This document shows, in pieces, positions 44,476-54,003 of a DNA stretch of 64,000 nucleotides (the first letter of the stretch is position 1; each line of letters starts with the position of its first letter). The notes under the pieces were generated by a model that was not told where the DNA came from, did not search any database, and saw only the letters and a list, made by a program, of their open reading frames with translations. Made by a program: the position numbers and the translations under genes. Source of the DNA: Bacteroidota bacterium (GTDB lineage: Bacteria > Bacteroidota > Bacteroidia > Flavobacteriales > Weeksellaceae). The DNA is taken from the NCBI GenBank assembly GCA_023422635.1, contig JAFAGO010000023.1, positions 10,697-74,696 on the forward strand. Direction: 5' to 3'.

Positions 44476-44483
44476 TATCTTTG
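44476..44483 (+). promoter_or_regulatory. -7 element (TATCTTTG) before tsf
   Basis: Exact consensus match 53 bases before the tsf ATG. It shows that tsf has its own promoter and is not read from rpsB. Confidence 0.65.
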
Positions 44484-44536
44484 CACCGCTAAAAAGAGTA
44501 CCAAATTAAGTATTTATTTTTATAAAAATCAACACT

Positions 44537-45361
44537 ATGTATACACCAGCTGCTGCAGATGTAGCCAAACTAAGAAACACAACAGGTGCAGGAATGATGG
44601 ACTGCAAAAAAGCTTTAACTGAAGCTGAAGGAGACTTCGAAAAAGCAATCGAAATCCTAAGAAAAAAAGGTCAAAAAGTTGCTGCTAACAGAGCAGATAG
44701 AGAATCTGCAGAAGGTGCAGTAATCGCAAGAGTAAACGAAGACCACACTTTAGGAGCGGTAATCTCTTTGAACTGTGAAACTGACTTTGTTGCTAAAAAC
44801 CAAGATTTCGTAGAATTGGCTTACGAATTGGCTGAACAAGCAATGAACTATGCTACTAAAGAAGAATTTTTAGCTTCTGACTTCAACGGAATGACTGTAG
44901 CTGATAAATTAATCGAGCAAACAGGAGTTATTGGAGAAAAAATTGAAATCGGTGCTTTTGAAGTGTTAGAAGGACCATTCCTTAGCGCTTACATTCACGC
45001 AGGAAACAAAATTGCTGCAATTAGTGCGCTTTCTGAAAAAGTTGATGGTGCTGAAGAAATCGCTCACGCTGTTTCAATGCAAGTTGCTGCAATGAACCCA
45101 ATTGCTTTGGACGAAACTCAAGTTTCCCAAGAAATCATCGATAAAGAATTAGAAATTGAAAGAGAACTTTTAACAAAAGAAGGTAAGCCTGCCAATATTA
45201 TTGAAAATATCCTTAAAGGTAAACTTCAGAAGTTCTACAAAGAAAATACTTTGGTTCACCAAGCGTTTATTAAAGATGGACATATTTCTGTTGCAGAATA
45301 TGTACGTTCCGCAAACCCAGAATTGAAAGTAGTAGGATTTGTAAGAGTTTCTTTATCTTAA
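44537..45361 (+). CDS. tsf: Translation elongation factor Ts
   Basis: In this 274-residue protein the N-terminal UBA-like part (LRNTTGAGMMDCKKALTEA) is followed by the EF-Tu-contacting core with SLNCETDFVAKN near residue 84. The dimerisation/coiled-coil domain then ends in VGFVRVSL. It recycles EF-Tu-GDP. In most bacteria tsf is directly downstream of rpsB; here it is alone, on the opposite strand from rpsB, with its own promoter and terminator. Confidence 0.96.
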   Translation: MYTPAAADVAKLRNTTGAGMMDCKKALTEAEGDFEKAIEILRKKGQKVAANRADRESAEGAVIARVNEDHTLGAVISLNCETDFVAKNQDFVELAYELAEQAMNYATKEEFLASDFNGMTVADKLIEQTGVIGEKIEIGAFEVLEGPFLSAYIHAGNKIAAISALSEKVDGAEEIAHAVSMQVAAMNPIALDETQVSQEIIDKELEIERELLTKEGKPANIIENILKGKLQKFYKENTLVHQAFIKDGHISVAEYVRSANPELKVVGFVRVSLS

Positions 45362-45381
45362 TACAATCAACAAAACATGAT

Positions 45382-45414
45382 AAAATCCTGCGCTTTAGCA
45401 GGATTTTTTTTTAA
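45382..45414 (+). terminator. tsf terminator
   Basis: AAAATCCTGC/GCAGGATTTT stem with a six-base loop and nine T. Confidence 0.88.
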
Positions 45415-45456
45415 TAAATATTCGCTAATTTTACGTTCCTATCCCCAAAATCATCG

Positions 45457-47802
45457 ATGCATAAATTCATTTTTAAATCTTTTGCTTTTGCCCTACTCAT
45501 ACTCGCAGAACTCGGTTTAAAAGCGCAGTACATTTCTGTGGATACCGAGACATATACTCCAGAAGAGCTTGTGAAAAACATATTTTTTTCCAACACCAGC
45601 TCCAATTGCATCGAGGTGAGCAATGTACAAATTAACGGAAGAGATTTTGGTCGTGGGAATACAAGTTGGGGTTATTTCAACAATAATAATAGCAGCTTTG
45701 AAATGGAAGATGGGATTATTCTTTCTACCGGAAGTGCTTTAGCAGCAGTTGGACCAAACTCTTATGTACAAACAGAAAATTATAATAGCGAATTTGCGGA
45801 TAAAAATTGGTTAGGCGATCAAGATCTTATCGAAATGTTGCAAGATGCAGGTTTAAATACAAAAAATATCCTCAACGCCACGAGTTTAGAATTTGATTTT
45901 ATTTCCAAACAAGCAGACAAAATTAATTTTGAATACATGTTTCTTTCTGAAGAATATCAACAAGGAAATCAAGAGTATTCAGATGCATTTGCTTTTTTGA
46001 TTAAAGAAGCAGAAACAGATTCTCGATATACCAACATTGCGTTGGTTCCAGGAACAGGAATTCCCGTAACATCTCTCACCATCAATGAAAATCAAAATTC
46101 ACTCTATTTTTCTGGATTTAACGATTACGAAAGTCCAACCAATTTTAACGGTCAAACGAAAATCCTTACCGCAAAAAGCGAAGTAAAAGTCGGGACAAAA
46201 TATCACATTAAATTGGTAATCGCCGATCACGGCGACGACGTAGGACGATACGATTCCGCAGTATTTCTGAAAGCAGGAAGCTTTGTAGGAAACTATGATT
46301 TGGGAGCTGATTATCTTATTAGCAATGGTACAGCGCTTTGTGAAGGAGAAGAAATTCTATTAAATGCTGAAAAACCGGGATCTACCTACCAATGGCTTCA
46401 AAATGGTTCCGAAATACCAGGTGCTACATCATCTACCTACACAGTAACTGAAGCCGGATTTTATGAAGTAGAAATCACAGAATCAACCGATTGCAAATCA
46501 AAAGGTTCCATCCAAATTGAATACGCAACAAAACCAGTAGTATCTGAAAAAACGTTTTTCTTATGTGATGATGATTTTGATGATCTCATCGAAATTCAAT
46601 TAAACGATTATAATTCGCAAGTGATTTCAAATTACAACCGAGATTTTAATGTTCGATACTATGAAGATCCCGATGATGCAGAAGATGGAAATAGCAATGA
46701 TATAACGAATCTTCACCTGGTAAAAGATTCAACCAAAACTTTATATGTTCGCGCAGATAATGGAAGCTGTGAAGGGAATATTGAACCCATCCATTTTACC
46801 GTAAATCCTAAAATAACATTGCAGTATGTTCCAGACCAAGAAATTTGCAACAACAATTTAAAAGGTAATGTAGAAGTTCATCTTTCGGACTACGTACCAA
46901 AATTTACGAACACCCCGAACTTATCGGTTTCTTATTATGATGATGAAACAAACGCAAAACAAGGAAAAAATCCAATCGTAGAAACAGCAACTTTCAACAG
47001 CACTAAAACTTATTATTTTAGAATTGAAGCTGCAGACTTTTGTCCGAATATTGGAAAAATAACGTTTAAAGTGTTACAACCACAAACTTCTTCCACCTTA
47101 AAAGATACCACAACTTGTCCAAATAGTACAGCCATACTCGATGCAGGATCAGGATTTGCATACTATCAATGGTTTAAGGCAGAAGATCAATTGACGCCAA
47201 TTTTAGAGGGAAACGAATATGACGCCCAAATTTTTAATGCAGAAATTGGCAATTACATTGTTCGCCTTTATAGTGTTAATGGATGTTATTACGATCAAAA
47301 TGTTTCTGTAACTGCTTCCGAGACGCCAATAATTACCCATATTGAAGTATCTGGAAGTTCCGCAACCATATTTGTACAGGGCGGAACTTCACCTTATGAG
47401 TATTCTTTAGACAATATCCATTTTCAATCATCAAATGTTTTCCAAAATGTTCCACGAGGAATGCACATGGTTTATGTAAAATCTGCTGATGGATGCTATA
47501 CGGTGAACGCAGAATTTCTTATCATCAATCTTATCAATGCGATTACACCAAACGGAGATGGCCATAACGATGTTCTTGATTATAGTGACTTACGCATTTA
47601 CAACAATGTGGTAATTGAAATTTTTGATCGTAATGGCGCAACGGTTTTCAAGTCCAATGGACCACAATATATTTGGGATGGTAAAAATGCAGGCCGAGTT
47701 GTCTCCACCGGTACATATTGGTATATACTCAGCTGGGAAGAGCCTGTTAGCAATAGAAAAATCTCGTATAAAGGATGGATATTGGTGAAAAATAGAAACT
47801 AA
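45457..47802 (+). CDS. T9SS type-B surface protein with choice-of-anchor L-like domain
   Basis: The 781-residue secreted protein has a signal peptide over residues 1-23. Residues ~30-280 resemble the choice-of-anchor L domain (SFEMEDGIILSTGSALAAVGPN, FEYMFLSEEY, DAFAFLIKE, LVIADHGD). An Ig-like segment carries TYQWLQNGSEIPGATSSTYTV. Two CDDDxDx..I-type repeats follow (FLCDDDFDDLIEIQLNDY, EICNNNLKGNVEVHLSDY). The last ~90 residues form the type-B T9SS sorting tail (NAITPNGDGHNDVL, IFDRNGATVF, GTYWYIL, GWILVKNRN). It is expected to be exported by T9SS and fixed at the cell surface. It is tandem with a larger relative sharing the last ~200 residues. Confidence 0.85.
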   Translation: MHKFIFKSFAFALLILAELGLKAQYISVDTETYTPEELVKNIFFSNTSSNCIEVSNVQINGRDFGRGNTSWGYFNNNNSSFEMEDGIILSTGSALAAVGPNSYVQTENYNSEFADKNWLGDQDLIEMLQDAGLNTKNILNATSLEFDFISKQADKINFEYMFLSEEYQQGNQEYSDAFAFLIKEAETDSRYTNIALVPGTGIPVTSLTINENQNSLYFSGFNDYESPTNFNGQTKILTAKSEVKVGTKYHIKLVIADHGDDVGRYDSAVFLKAGSFVGNYDLGADYLISNGTALCEGEEILLNAEKPGSTYQWLQNGSEIPGATSSTYTVTEAGFYEVEITESTDCKSKGSIQIEYATKPVVSEKTFFLCDDDFDDLIEIQLNDYNSQVISNYNRDFNVRYYEDPDDAEDGNSNDITNLHLVKDSTKTLYVRADNGSCEGNIEPIHFTVNPKITLQYVPDQEICNNNLKGNVEVHLSDYVPKFTNTPNLSVSYYDDETNAKQGKNPIVETATFNSTKTYYFRIEAADFCPNIGKITFKVLQPQTSSTLKDTTTCPNSTAILDAGSGFAYYQWFKAEDQLTPILEGNEYDAQIFNAEIGNYIVRLYSVNGCYYDQNVSVTASETPIITHIEVSGSSATIFVQGGTSPYEYSLDNIHFQSSNVFQNVPRGMHMVYVKSADGCYTVNAEFLIINLINAITPNGDGHNDVLDYSDLRIYNNVVIEIFDRNGATVFKSNGPQYIWDGKNAGRVVSTGTYWYILSWEEPVSNRKISYKGWILVKNRN

Positions 47803-47829
47803 ACTTTTATCGTTTTTGCAAATAAACCT

Positions 47830-47837
47830 TACATTTG
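47830..47837 (+). promoter_or_regulatory. -7 element (TACATTTG) before the 1399-residue surface-protein gene
   Basis: Exact consensus match 18 bases before the ATG at 47856. Confidence 0.55.
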
Positions 47838-47855
47838 TGCAGATTACTATAACAA

Positions 47856-50800
47856 ATGAAAAAAGGATTACTTTTTCTTCTCTTAATTTTCACGTATTTT
47901 AACACATTTGCACAATTAGATCGGGAACATTGGTTTGCACCGGTGTTAGATGGAAATTTAAATGGGAGCAACGTTCAAAGGATATATTTATCCACCAATG
48001 AAACCACACCATTTCAAGTACGGGTTTACAATAATAATATTTTACGTACTACACTTACAGTTAGCAAAGGAAATCCCGTTTATTGGGATGTTCCACGGAA
48101 CTACATTTTTTCGGACGAATACACTAGCGATCACTTTAAGGTTTCAACAAAAGGATTGTACTTAAATGGCGACAAACCTTACTTCGCCTCGCTGCGTTTT
48201 TCTATTCAGCAACATGGAGAAATTTTAACTTCAAAAGGAACCGCCGGAATCGGCACTGAATTTAGGGCAGTCGTTGCACCAATAACTGTAAATGCAAGTG
48301 TTTTAAATTTTACAACTGGAATTTTAGCAACTGAAGACAATACTCAAGTAACGGTATCCGACTATGGAAGCAATATTAGATTTGGGGATGGCCAGCAAAG
48401 ACCTCAAATTACTTTTACTTTAAATAAAGGACAATCGTATATTATTGATGGTACCAGCGCTTATAGTCAGAACTGGACTGGGTTTATCGGTGCTAAAATT
48501 GTGGCAAACAAAAACATTTCGGTAACCAATGGAAACTTTACCGGACAATACGCCGGATCATATTCTAACTCTTCCGACATCCTTATGGACCAAGGGGTAC
48601 CAATTGACAAACTCGGAAAGGAGTTTGTTTTAATGAAAGGAAATGGAACAACCTCTTCCAACATGGAAAAAGCCTTGGTAGTGGCAACAGTAGATGGAAC
48701 AAAGGTTTTTTTAAACAATTCTACAACCGCTGCAGCAACATTAAATGCGGGAGAATATTTTTTAACACCAAACAATGCATACATCAATCACGGATCCAAC
48801 CATTATAATATGCGTGTTACCACGACAGAAAATGCATATGTTTATCAGCTATTAGCTGGAGATAGTGGTAGTAGTATGGTGGCAACAGGTGGAATGAATT
48901 ATATTCCGCCATTAAGCTGCTATCTTCCTAAAAAAATTGATGAAATTGGGATGATTGATCAGAACAGGGTTTACTTAACCAATTCTGGTTGGCAAAATTC
49001 AATCCCGACAAAACTAAATATCATCACCGAAAAAGCTGCATCTGAAACGGGTGGCCATTTGAGCGTTTATAGAAATGGCTCACTCATGAATTTAACCGCA
49101 GCAAACGGGCCTTTCCCCGTAAGTGGCAACGATAATTGGGTAACCTATTCTATTGCAGGAATTACTGGGAATATTGCCGTTGAATCATCTCATGCGGTTA
49201 CTGCAGGTATCTCAGCAGGAAATGACGCAGTAGGTTACGGCGGTTATTTTGCAGGATTTTCCTACATTCCAGCCATTATCAAACAAACTGGCGAATGCCT
49301 ACCAAACGTAATTCTGGAAGTTACTGAAGGTTTTGATTCCTATCAATGGGTTCAAAAAGTGGGAGAAAATTACATTCCAGCTCCTGGAATTAATAATTTA
49401 TACACCTATCAACCAACGCAAGCAGGAATATATGCCGTAAAACTTAAGCAAGGATCTTGCGACGAAGTGCAAACGGGAGATTTTAAATTTCAAACCTGTG
49501 TGTATTATACTCCGTATACGTACGACATTTGTTCAACCCAAGAAATCACACCCACTTTTGAGTTAAGCTCCCAAACGGTAAATCCCGCTGCAATTGTTAT
49601 TGATACGCCACCGACGAAAGGAAATATCTCAATTGCTACTGACGGTAAATTGACCTACACTGCCAATCCAAATGCTACAGGAACCGACTTCTTTACCTAT
49701 ACCTTTTGTGGAATCGGCCTTATACCCGACTGCGAAACCGTAGAAGTAACTTTAAACCTAAATCAGATCACAAAAAATGATAAAATTATACTAAGCGAAT
49801 GCGGCACAAATGGTACAGCAATTTATAATCTTAACGATGCACAAGTAACTACAGAAACCGTTTCTAAAACTTATTATAAATCAGAAAATGGTGCACAAAA
49901 CGAAATTGCCTCAGAATTAATTGCTGATCCAACAAGTTACAGTTCTGCAGATGGTTTTGTTTATGTACGATTGGAAAATGACTTTGGATGTGTAGATGTG
50001 GCAAAAATTGAACTTAAATCTAAACTTGCGCCAACGGCAAATGTGGATCTCTACACAAAAGCACATTGCGATGATGAAATCGATGGCGTTATCGATGGCA
50101 ACTTCTTTGTAAATTTGGATGATATTACACCTATTGTGGTCCCTAATTCTAGCAACTTTACAGTGCGATATTATAGAACTGAAATTCTAGCTTTAGCAGG
50201 TAATAACACAGATGCTCTAACAGGAAATTACGGTTTCACTGAAAACACGAGCATTTGGATTCGTGTCGATTCACCAGAAGATTGTCCTCCTGCTATTAAA
50301 GAAATCCAGCTGAAAACAGGCGAAAAACTCGTCCTCGAAAACGAAATAGTAACAACAAAAGTATGCGATGATGATCTTGACGGAAGTATCGATATCAATT
50401 TAGCAGATTACATTCAAGAATTCAATAGCAACACTGGCATAACTGCAACCTATTTTGTGATTGACGCTGCAGGAAACGAAAATTCGGTTTCACCGAACCA
50501 AAATATTACGGATAACCGAAGCTTCTACTATCACTTAAGTCTTCCGGGTTTTTGCGATACCATAGGAACGCTCAATCTAGAATTTAAGCAATCAACCGCG
50601 CCAGTTTTAGATAGTACATATACCGTATGCGGCACCAGTACTAAACTTATTGATGCTGGCTCGGGCTTTACAAGTTACGAATGGGATAATGGCGAAACTG
50701 GACAAACCGCAAATCTTGGCGCAGGATCACATTGGGTTAAAGTAACCAACTCCGATGGATGTATTTACACGCACAATTTCACCATCGTATCTACTTCAGC

Positions 50801-52055
50801 TGCGGAATTACATATTGATAACTTTAATGGAATGTTGTGTGATGAAAATTTTGATGGCATTATTGAGGTGAATTTAGCAAGTCAAGTTACACCAATTATT
50901 CTGCAAAATTCACAAAATTATACCGTTAAATATTATACCTCTCAAGAATTTGCTAACGACGGAGGCGACAATAACGTTGATGAACAATGGTCTTACACAA
51001 CTCCAATTGCGCTTTATGTACGAGTAGAATCTAAAGATTGTCCTCCCGTTTTTGGTACAATAAATTTTGGTTATGGAAACAGCGTTCCGCTCCTTCTCGA
51101 TACCTATTCTGATACTATTTGTGATGATGATGAAAATCCTCTCGATGGAATAAAATCCGTTAATCTTTTGGATTATAAATCCATGTTTACTGAAGATAGT
51201 GCCGTTCAAATTTCATTTTTTGAAGAAGAAAACTTTGCAGAAGCAAACAGCAACGAAATTTCAAGCACCTTCGAATTTTCCAGAACAAAAACATTCTTCA
51301 TTCGTTTAAGTAAAAATGGACTTTGTACCTCAATTGCGCGCTTGACGTTAACCATCAAAACTCCAAAAGCTTCAGATGCTCTCGCGGCAATTAATACTCA
51401 AATTTGTCCTGATACTACAATTACCCTTGATGTAGGTTCAGGTTTCGACAGTTATACTTGGAGTACAGGCGAACAAAACACTCCAATAACAGTCGGAATT
51501 GGCACTTACTGGGTTGATTTGGTGTACAACGGATGTACCTATCGTCAAGAGGTGAATGTATCATCTGTGGATCTTCCAGTGATTCAATCCATCGAAATTC
51601 AAGGTACAACTGCAACAATACATGTTTCGGGAGGAAAACCACCTTATCGCTACTCCCTAAATGGAAGAGATTACCAAGATTCAAATGTATTTACAAATGT
51701 TTCTTACGGAGAAAATACAGCCTACGTAATTTCCGATGATAATTGTGCACCAATACAACAAGTTTTCACCGTTATTCGCATTCTGAATGTAATTACTCCA
51801 AATGGCGACGGTAAAAATGATGTACTCAATTATGGTGACCTTGCGTTTAAAGAAGATGTCAAACTTCAAATTTTTGATCGAAATGGAACCTTAATTTTTA
51901 CAGGAAATGCTGCCAACAACTATTCGTGGGATGGCAAACTAAATGGTCGACATGTACCAACATCGTCCTATTGGTATGTTCTGGAATGGAGAGATGCGGG
52001 ATCCTCTTTCCTTACGCAAAATAAAGGATGGATATTGGTAAAAAATAGAGATTAA
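47856..52055 (+). CDS. Giant T9SS type-B surface protein with IgGFc-binding-like N-terminal region
   Basis: The 1399-residue secreted protein has a signal peptide (MKKGLLFLLLIFTYFNTFA). Residues ~30-480 resemble the IgGFc-binding-like domain found in bacterial surface proteins (NKGQSYIIDG, VPIDKLGKEFVLMKGNG, YVYQLLAGD). A cadherin-like stretch follows (KGNISIATDGKLTYTANP...DFFTYTFCG). Four C-D-[DE]-x3-D-G-x-I-type modules lie between about 720 and 1110, then a DAGSGF-type Ig-like fold. The C-terminal ~95 residues are the type-B sorting tail (NVITPNGDGKNDVL...GWILVKNRD). Likely an adhesin; ligand unknown. Confidence 0.84.
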   Translation: MKKGLLFLLLIFTYFNTFAQLDREHWFAPVLDGNLNGSNVQRIYLSTNETTPFQVRVYNNNILRTTLTVSKGNPVYWDVPRNYIFSDEYTSDHFKVSTKGLYLNGDKPYFASLRFSIQQHGEILTSKGTAGIGTEFRAVVAPITVNASVLNFTTGILATEDNTQVTVSDYGSNIRFGDGQQRPQITFTLNKGQSYIIDGTSAYSQNWTGFIGAKIVANKNISVTNGNFTGQYAGSYSNSSDILMDQGVPIDKLGKEFVLMKGNGTTSSNMEKALVVATVDGTKVFLNNSTTAAATLNAGEYFLTPNNAYINHGSNHYNMRVTTTENAYVYQLLAGDSGSSMVATGGMNYIPPLSCYLPKKIDEIGMIDQNRVYLTNSGWQNSIPTKLNIITEKAASETGGHLSVYRNGSLMNLTAANGPFPVSGNDNWVTYSIAGITGNIAVESSHAVTAGISAGNDAVGYGGYFAGFSYIPAIIKQTGECLPNVILEVTEGFDSYQWVQKVGENYIPAPGINNLYTYQPTQAGIYAVKLKQGSCDEVQTGDFKFQTCVYYTPYTYDICSTQEITPTFELSSQTVNPAAIVIDTPPTKGNISIATDGKLTYTANPNATGTDFFTYTFCGIGLIPDCETVEVTLNLNQITKNDKIILSECGTNGTAIYNLNDAQVTTETVSKTYYKSENGAQNEIASELIADPTSYSSADGFVYVRLENDFGCVDVAKIELKSKLAPTANVDLYTKAHCDDEIDGVIDGNFFVNLDDITPIVVPNSSNFTVRYYRTEILALAGNNTDALTGNYGFTENTSIWIRVDSPEDCPPAIKEIQLKTGEKLVLENEIVTTKVCDDDLDGSIDINLADYIQEFNSNTGITATYFVIDAAGNENSVSPNQNITDNRSFYYHLSLPGFCDTIGTLNLEFKQSTAPVLDSTYTVCGTSTKLIDAGSGFTSYEWDNGETGQTANLGAGSHWVKVTNSDGCIYTHNFTIVSTSAAELHIDNFNGMLCDENFDGIIEVNLASQVTPIILQNSQNYTVKYYTSQEFANDGGDNNVDEQWSYTTPIALYVRVESKDCPPVFGTINFGYGNSVPLLLDTYSDTICDDDENPLDGIKSVNLLDYKSMFTEDSAVQISFFEEENFAEANSNEISSTFEFSRTKTFFIRLSKNGLCTSIARLTLTIKTPKASDALAAINTQICPDTTITLDVGSGFDSYTWSTGEQNTPITVGIGTYWVDLVYNGCTYRQEVNVSSVDLPVIQSIEIQGTTATIHVSGGKPPYRYSLNGRDYQDSNVFTNVSYGENTAYVISDDNCAPIQQVFTVIRILNVITPNGDGKNDVLNYGDLAFKEDVKLQIFDRNGTLIFTGNAANNYSWDGKLNGRHVPTSSYWYVLEWRDAGSSFLTQNKGWILVKNRD

Positions 52056-52065
52056 AATTAAGTAG

Positions 52066-52097
52066 AATGCAGGGATTTACGTTCCTGCATTTTTTAT
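52066..52097 (+). terminator. Terminator of the 1399-residue surface-protein gene
   Basis: AATGCAGGGA/TTCCTGCATT stem (one G-U) and a T run. Confidence 0.82.
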
Positions 52098-52185
52098 AAC
52101 GAATTTTAACGCTATAGAATAAAAATTAACCAAACTTTAACCCAAAAGCCACTATCGAATCTAAGATTTACTAAAAAAACTTGTC

Positions 52186-52193
52186 TACTTTTG
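52186..52193 (+). promoter_or_regulatory. -7 element (TACTTTTG) before the gene at 52,202
   Basis: Exact consensus match 8 bases before the ATG, so the leader is almost absent. Confidence 0.55.
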
Positions 52194-52201
52194 CCAAGAT
52201 T

Positions 52202-52993
52202 ATGAAAAAACTATTTGCGTTTATTTTGTTGGGAACTTTAGTGCTTTTTAAAGCGCAAAGTTATGAAGGAGAAATATATATCCGCGATCACTCCAGTTAC
52301 TATCTCAATCAGATTTATGTAACAAACCTCAATGCATATAAAACCGTTAAGGTAGATCCTTACGGAAAGTTTAAAATCCCTGCGAAAGCGGGAGATGTAA
52401 TTCGATTTACTTCAATTGTTACCGACCGAAAAGATGTTAAACTAACAGATAAACAATTGGCAAGTCTTAATAATTTTGTAGAACTTAAGATTGCGTATTA
52501 CGATATTCAGGAAGTCATTATCAGTAAATTCAAACCTACTGGAAACCTTCGTAAAGATGTGCTTTCCCTTAAAACCGGTCAACGAGAAATTGCGCTAAAA
52601 AAAGCGATAGGACTTCCCGAACCTAAAGGCGATGGACTTCCCACTCAATTACCTGCAGCCAGTTTTGCAAATGGTGGTTTAACCTTTGGTTTAGACAGTA
52701 TTTACGATCTATTTTCTGGAGAAAAGAAGAAAAAAGAGCGCCTTCAACAATACGAAAAAATGAATGCGTCGGTTAAAAATATTCGGGATTATTATGGAGA
52801 TGCCTATTTCAGTTCCCTGAAAATTCCTGAAAATCTTATTGATAATTTTCTTCAGTTTGTCTACAGCTCCGACGATCTTTCGCCTTATATACAAGCCAAT
52901 AATTACAACGCAATCGCGTTCTACATCGAAAAGTATATCCCTATTTATCAGAAGCGATTAAAGAATTCTTCCTTGATGGAAGTGGTTCAATAA
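52202..52993 (+). CDS. Exported protein with carboxypeptidase-regulatory-like N-terminal domain
   Basis: The protein has 263 residues. The ATG at 52202 gives a signal peptide MKKLFAFILLGTLVLFKAQ. Residues ~22-110 have the look of the CarboxypepD_reg-like beta sandwich common in Bacteroidota (GEIYIRDHSSYYLNQIYVTNL...VDPYGKFKIPAKAGDVIRFTS). A charged helical half follows that I do not recognise. Related genomes carry several such proteins; function unknown. Confidence 0.68.
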   Translation: MKKLFAFILLGTLVLFKAQSYEGEIYIRDHSSYYLNQIYVTNLNAYKTVKVDPYGKFKIPAKAGDVIRFTSIVTDRKDVKLTDKQLASLNNFVELKIAYYDIQEVIISKFKPTGNLRKDVLSLKTGQREIALKKAIGLPEPKGDGLPTQLPAASFANGGLTFGLDSIYDLFSGEKKKKERLQQYEKMNASVKNIRDYYGDAYFSSLKIPENLIDNFLQFVYSSDDLSPYIQANNYNAIAFYIEKYIPIYQKRLKNSSLMEVVQ

Positions 52994-53086
52994 TTCGAGT
53001 TTCATCCAAAGAAATTTTGTTTTATTTCTGTCTTTTAATGAAATTTTAAAAGGCATCTTCCACTCTGCAATCAAAATAAAAGTCAG

Positions 53087-53094
53087 TATATTTG
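53087..53094 (+). promoter_or_regulatory. -7 element (TATATTTG) before the gene at 53,160
   Basis: Exact consensus match; the leader to the ATG would be about 60 bases. Confidence 0.55.
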
Positions 53095-53159
53095 CGTTTT
53101 AGTTAAATAAGAACACATTTCTACACTTAAATTTCTTACCCAAAACTGTGAAAAGCAGA

Positions 53160-53957
53160 ATGAAACCTTTACTTTTCTTTTTCAGTATTTTTTTCTTTAC
53201 AACCATTTGTGGGCAATCCAAAATGAAGGATTACAGCAACATTCTTAAAAGCAAAAACATCTACGAGATTAATGCTTTTTTAAGAGACGCACATCCCGAC
53301 GATCCACGCCGCAGCGTGCTTAAACCAAAAGTAATGAAAATGATGCAGGAATACATTAAAAAGGCACATCCTGCAGATCAACGGGTTAAAGAAATGCAAG
53401 AAATGCTGGCTATGCTGAGAAGAAGACCTTCTACAAAAATTTCTTTCGACGAAATGAATGAAATCATTCGCCAGAAGCAAATCGCATATTATAAAAAAGA
53501 AATGGAGGAAGCCAACAGAAGACTGGCTAAAAAATCACATTCGAGCGGCTCGGAGAATACAGCTGCACACAGCGGAAAAGTGGCAATGGCAAATACGGGA
53601 CTTGCAGCAGGTTTTGTGAATCCCGAAGCAGACGAATTTCAGCTTTTGATGAATATTTCGCCAATGGAACACAAACAAAAAACCGCCAAAATCCTCACCT
53701 CTCTTTTCGATAACGATCCCATGTCGAAAGAAAGCATTGTAATGGTACGTAACGATTCCGATTGCGATATCATTATGCGAATGGAAGGTGTAGGAAATGA
53801 TAATTTCCGCCTCGCCATTCCTTCAAAAAAAGAAAATTCTCTGGTAATTCCTAAAGGTGATTATTTGTTTACCAGTTTGGTGTGTGGCGCGCAATATGCA
53901 TCGCAAAAAACAATACAAAAAGCATTATTGGTAACCTTGGCAAATCCAGGACAATAA
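53160..53957 (+). CDS. Secreted protein, paralogue of the protein at 43,802
   Basis: The protein has 265 residues from the ATG at 53160; the GTG at 53148 is a less likely start. It has a signal peptide ending near ICGQ. A basic helical region (about 25-130) has repeated Met/Lys/Arg-rich helices. The C-terminal domain is shared with the 43,802 protein: TAKILTSLFDNDPMSKESI, NDSDCDIIMRMEG, LVIPKGDYLFTSLVCGAQYAS. Function unknown. Fifty bases separate it from trmB downstream. Confidence 0.72.
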   Translation: MKPLLFFFSIFFFTTICGQSKMKDYSNILKSKNIYEINAFLRDAHPDDPRRSVLKPKVMKMMQEYIKKAHPADQRVKEMQEMLAMLRRRPSTKISFDEMNEIIRQKQIAYYKKEMEEANRRLAKKSHSSGSENTAAHSGKVAMANTGLAAGFVNPEADEFQLLMNISPMEHKQKTAKILTSLFDNDPMSKESIVMVRNDSDCDIIMRMEGVGNDNFRLAIPSKKENSLVIPKGDYLFTSLVCGAQYASQKTIQKALLVTLANPGQ

Positions 53958-54003
53958 AAGCTCAATTTAAATTTCAAACTTTTTATTTATTCATTCGGTC
54001 TTT

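Noticed and set aside
53148..53160. GTG start four codons upstream for the gene at 53,160
   Set aside because: The ATG at 53160 gives a normal signal peptide; the GTG adds a basic pair but has no further support.
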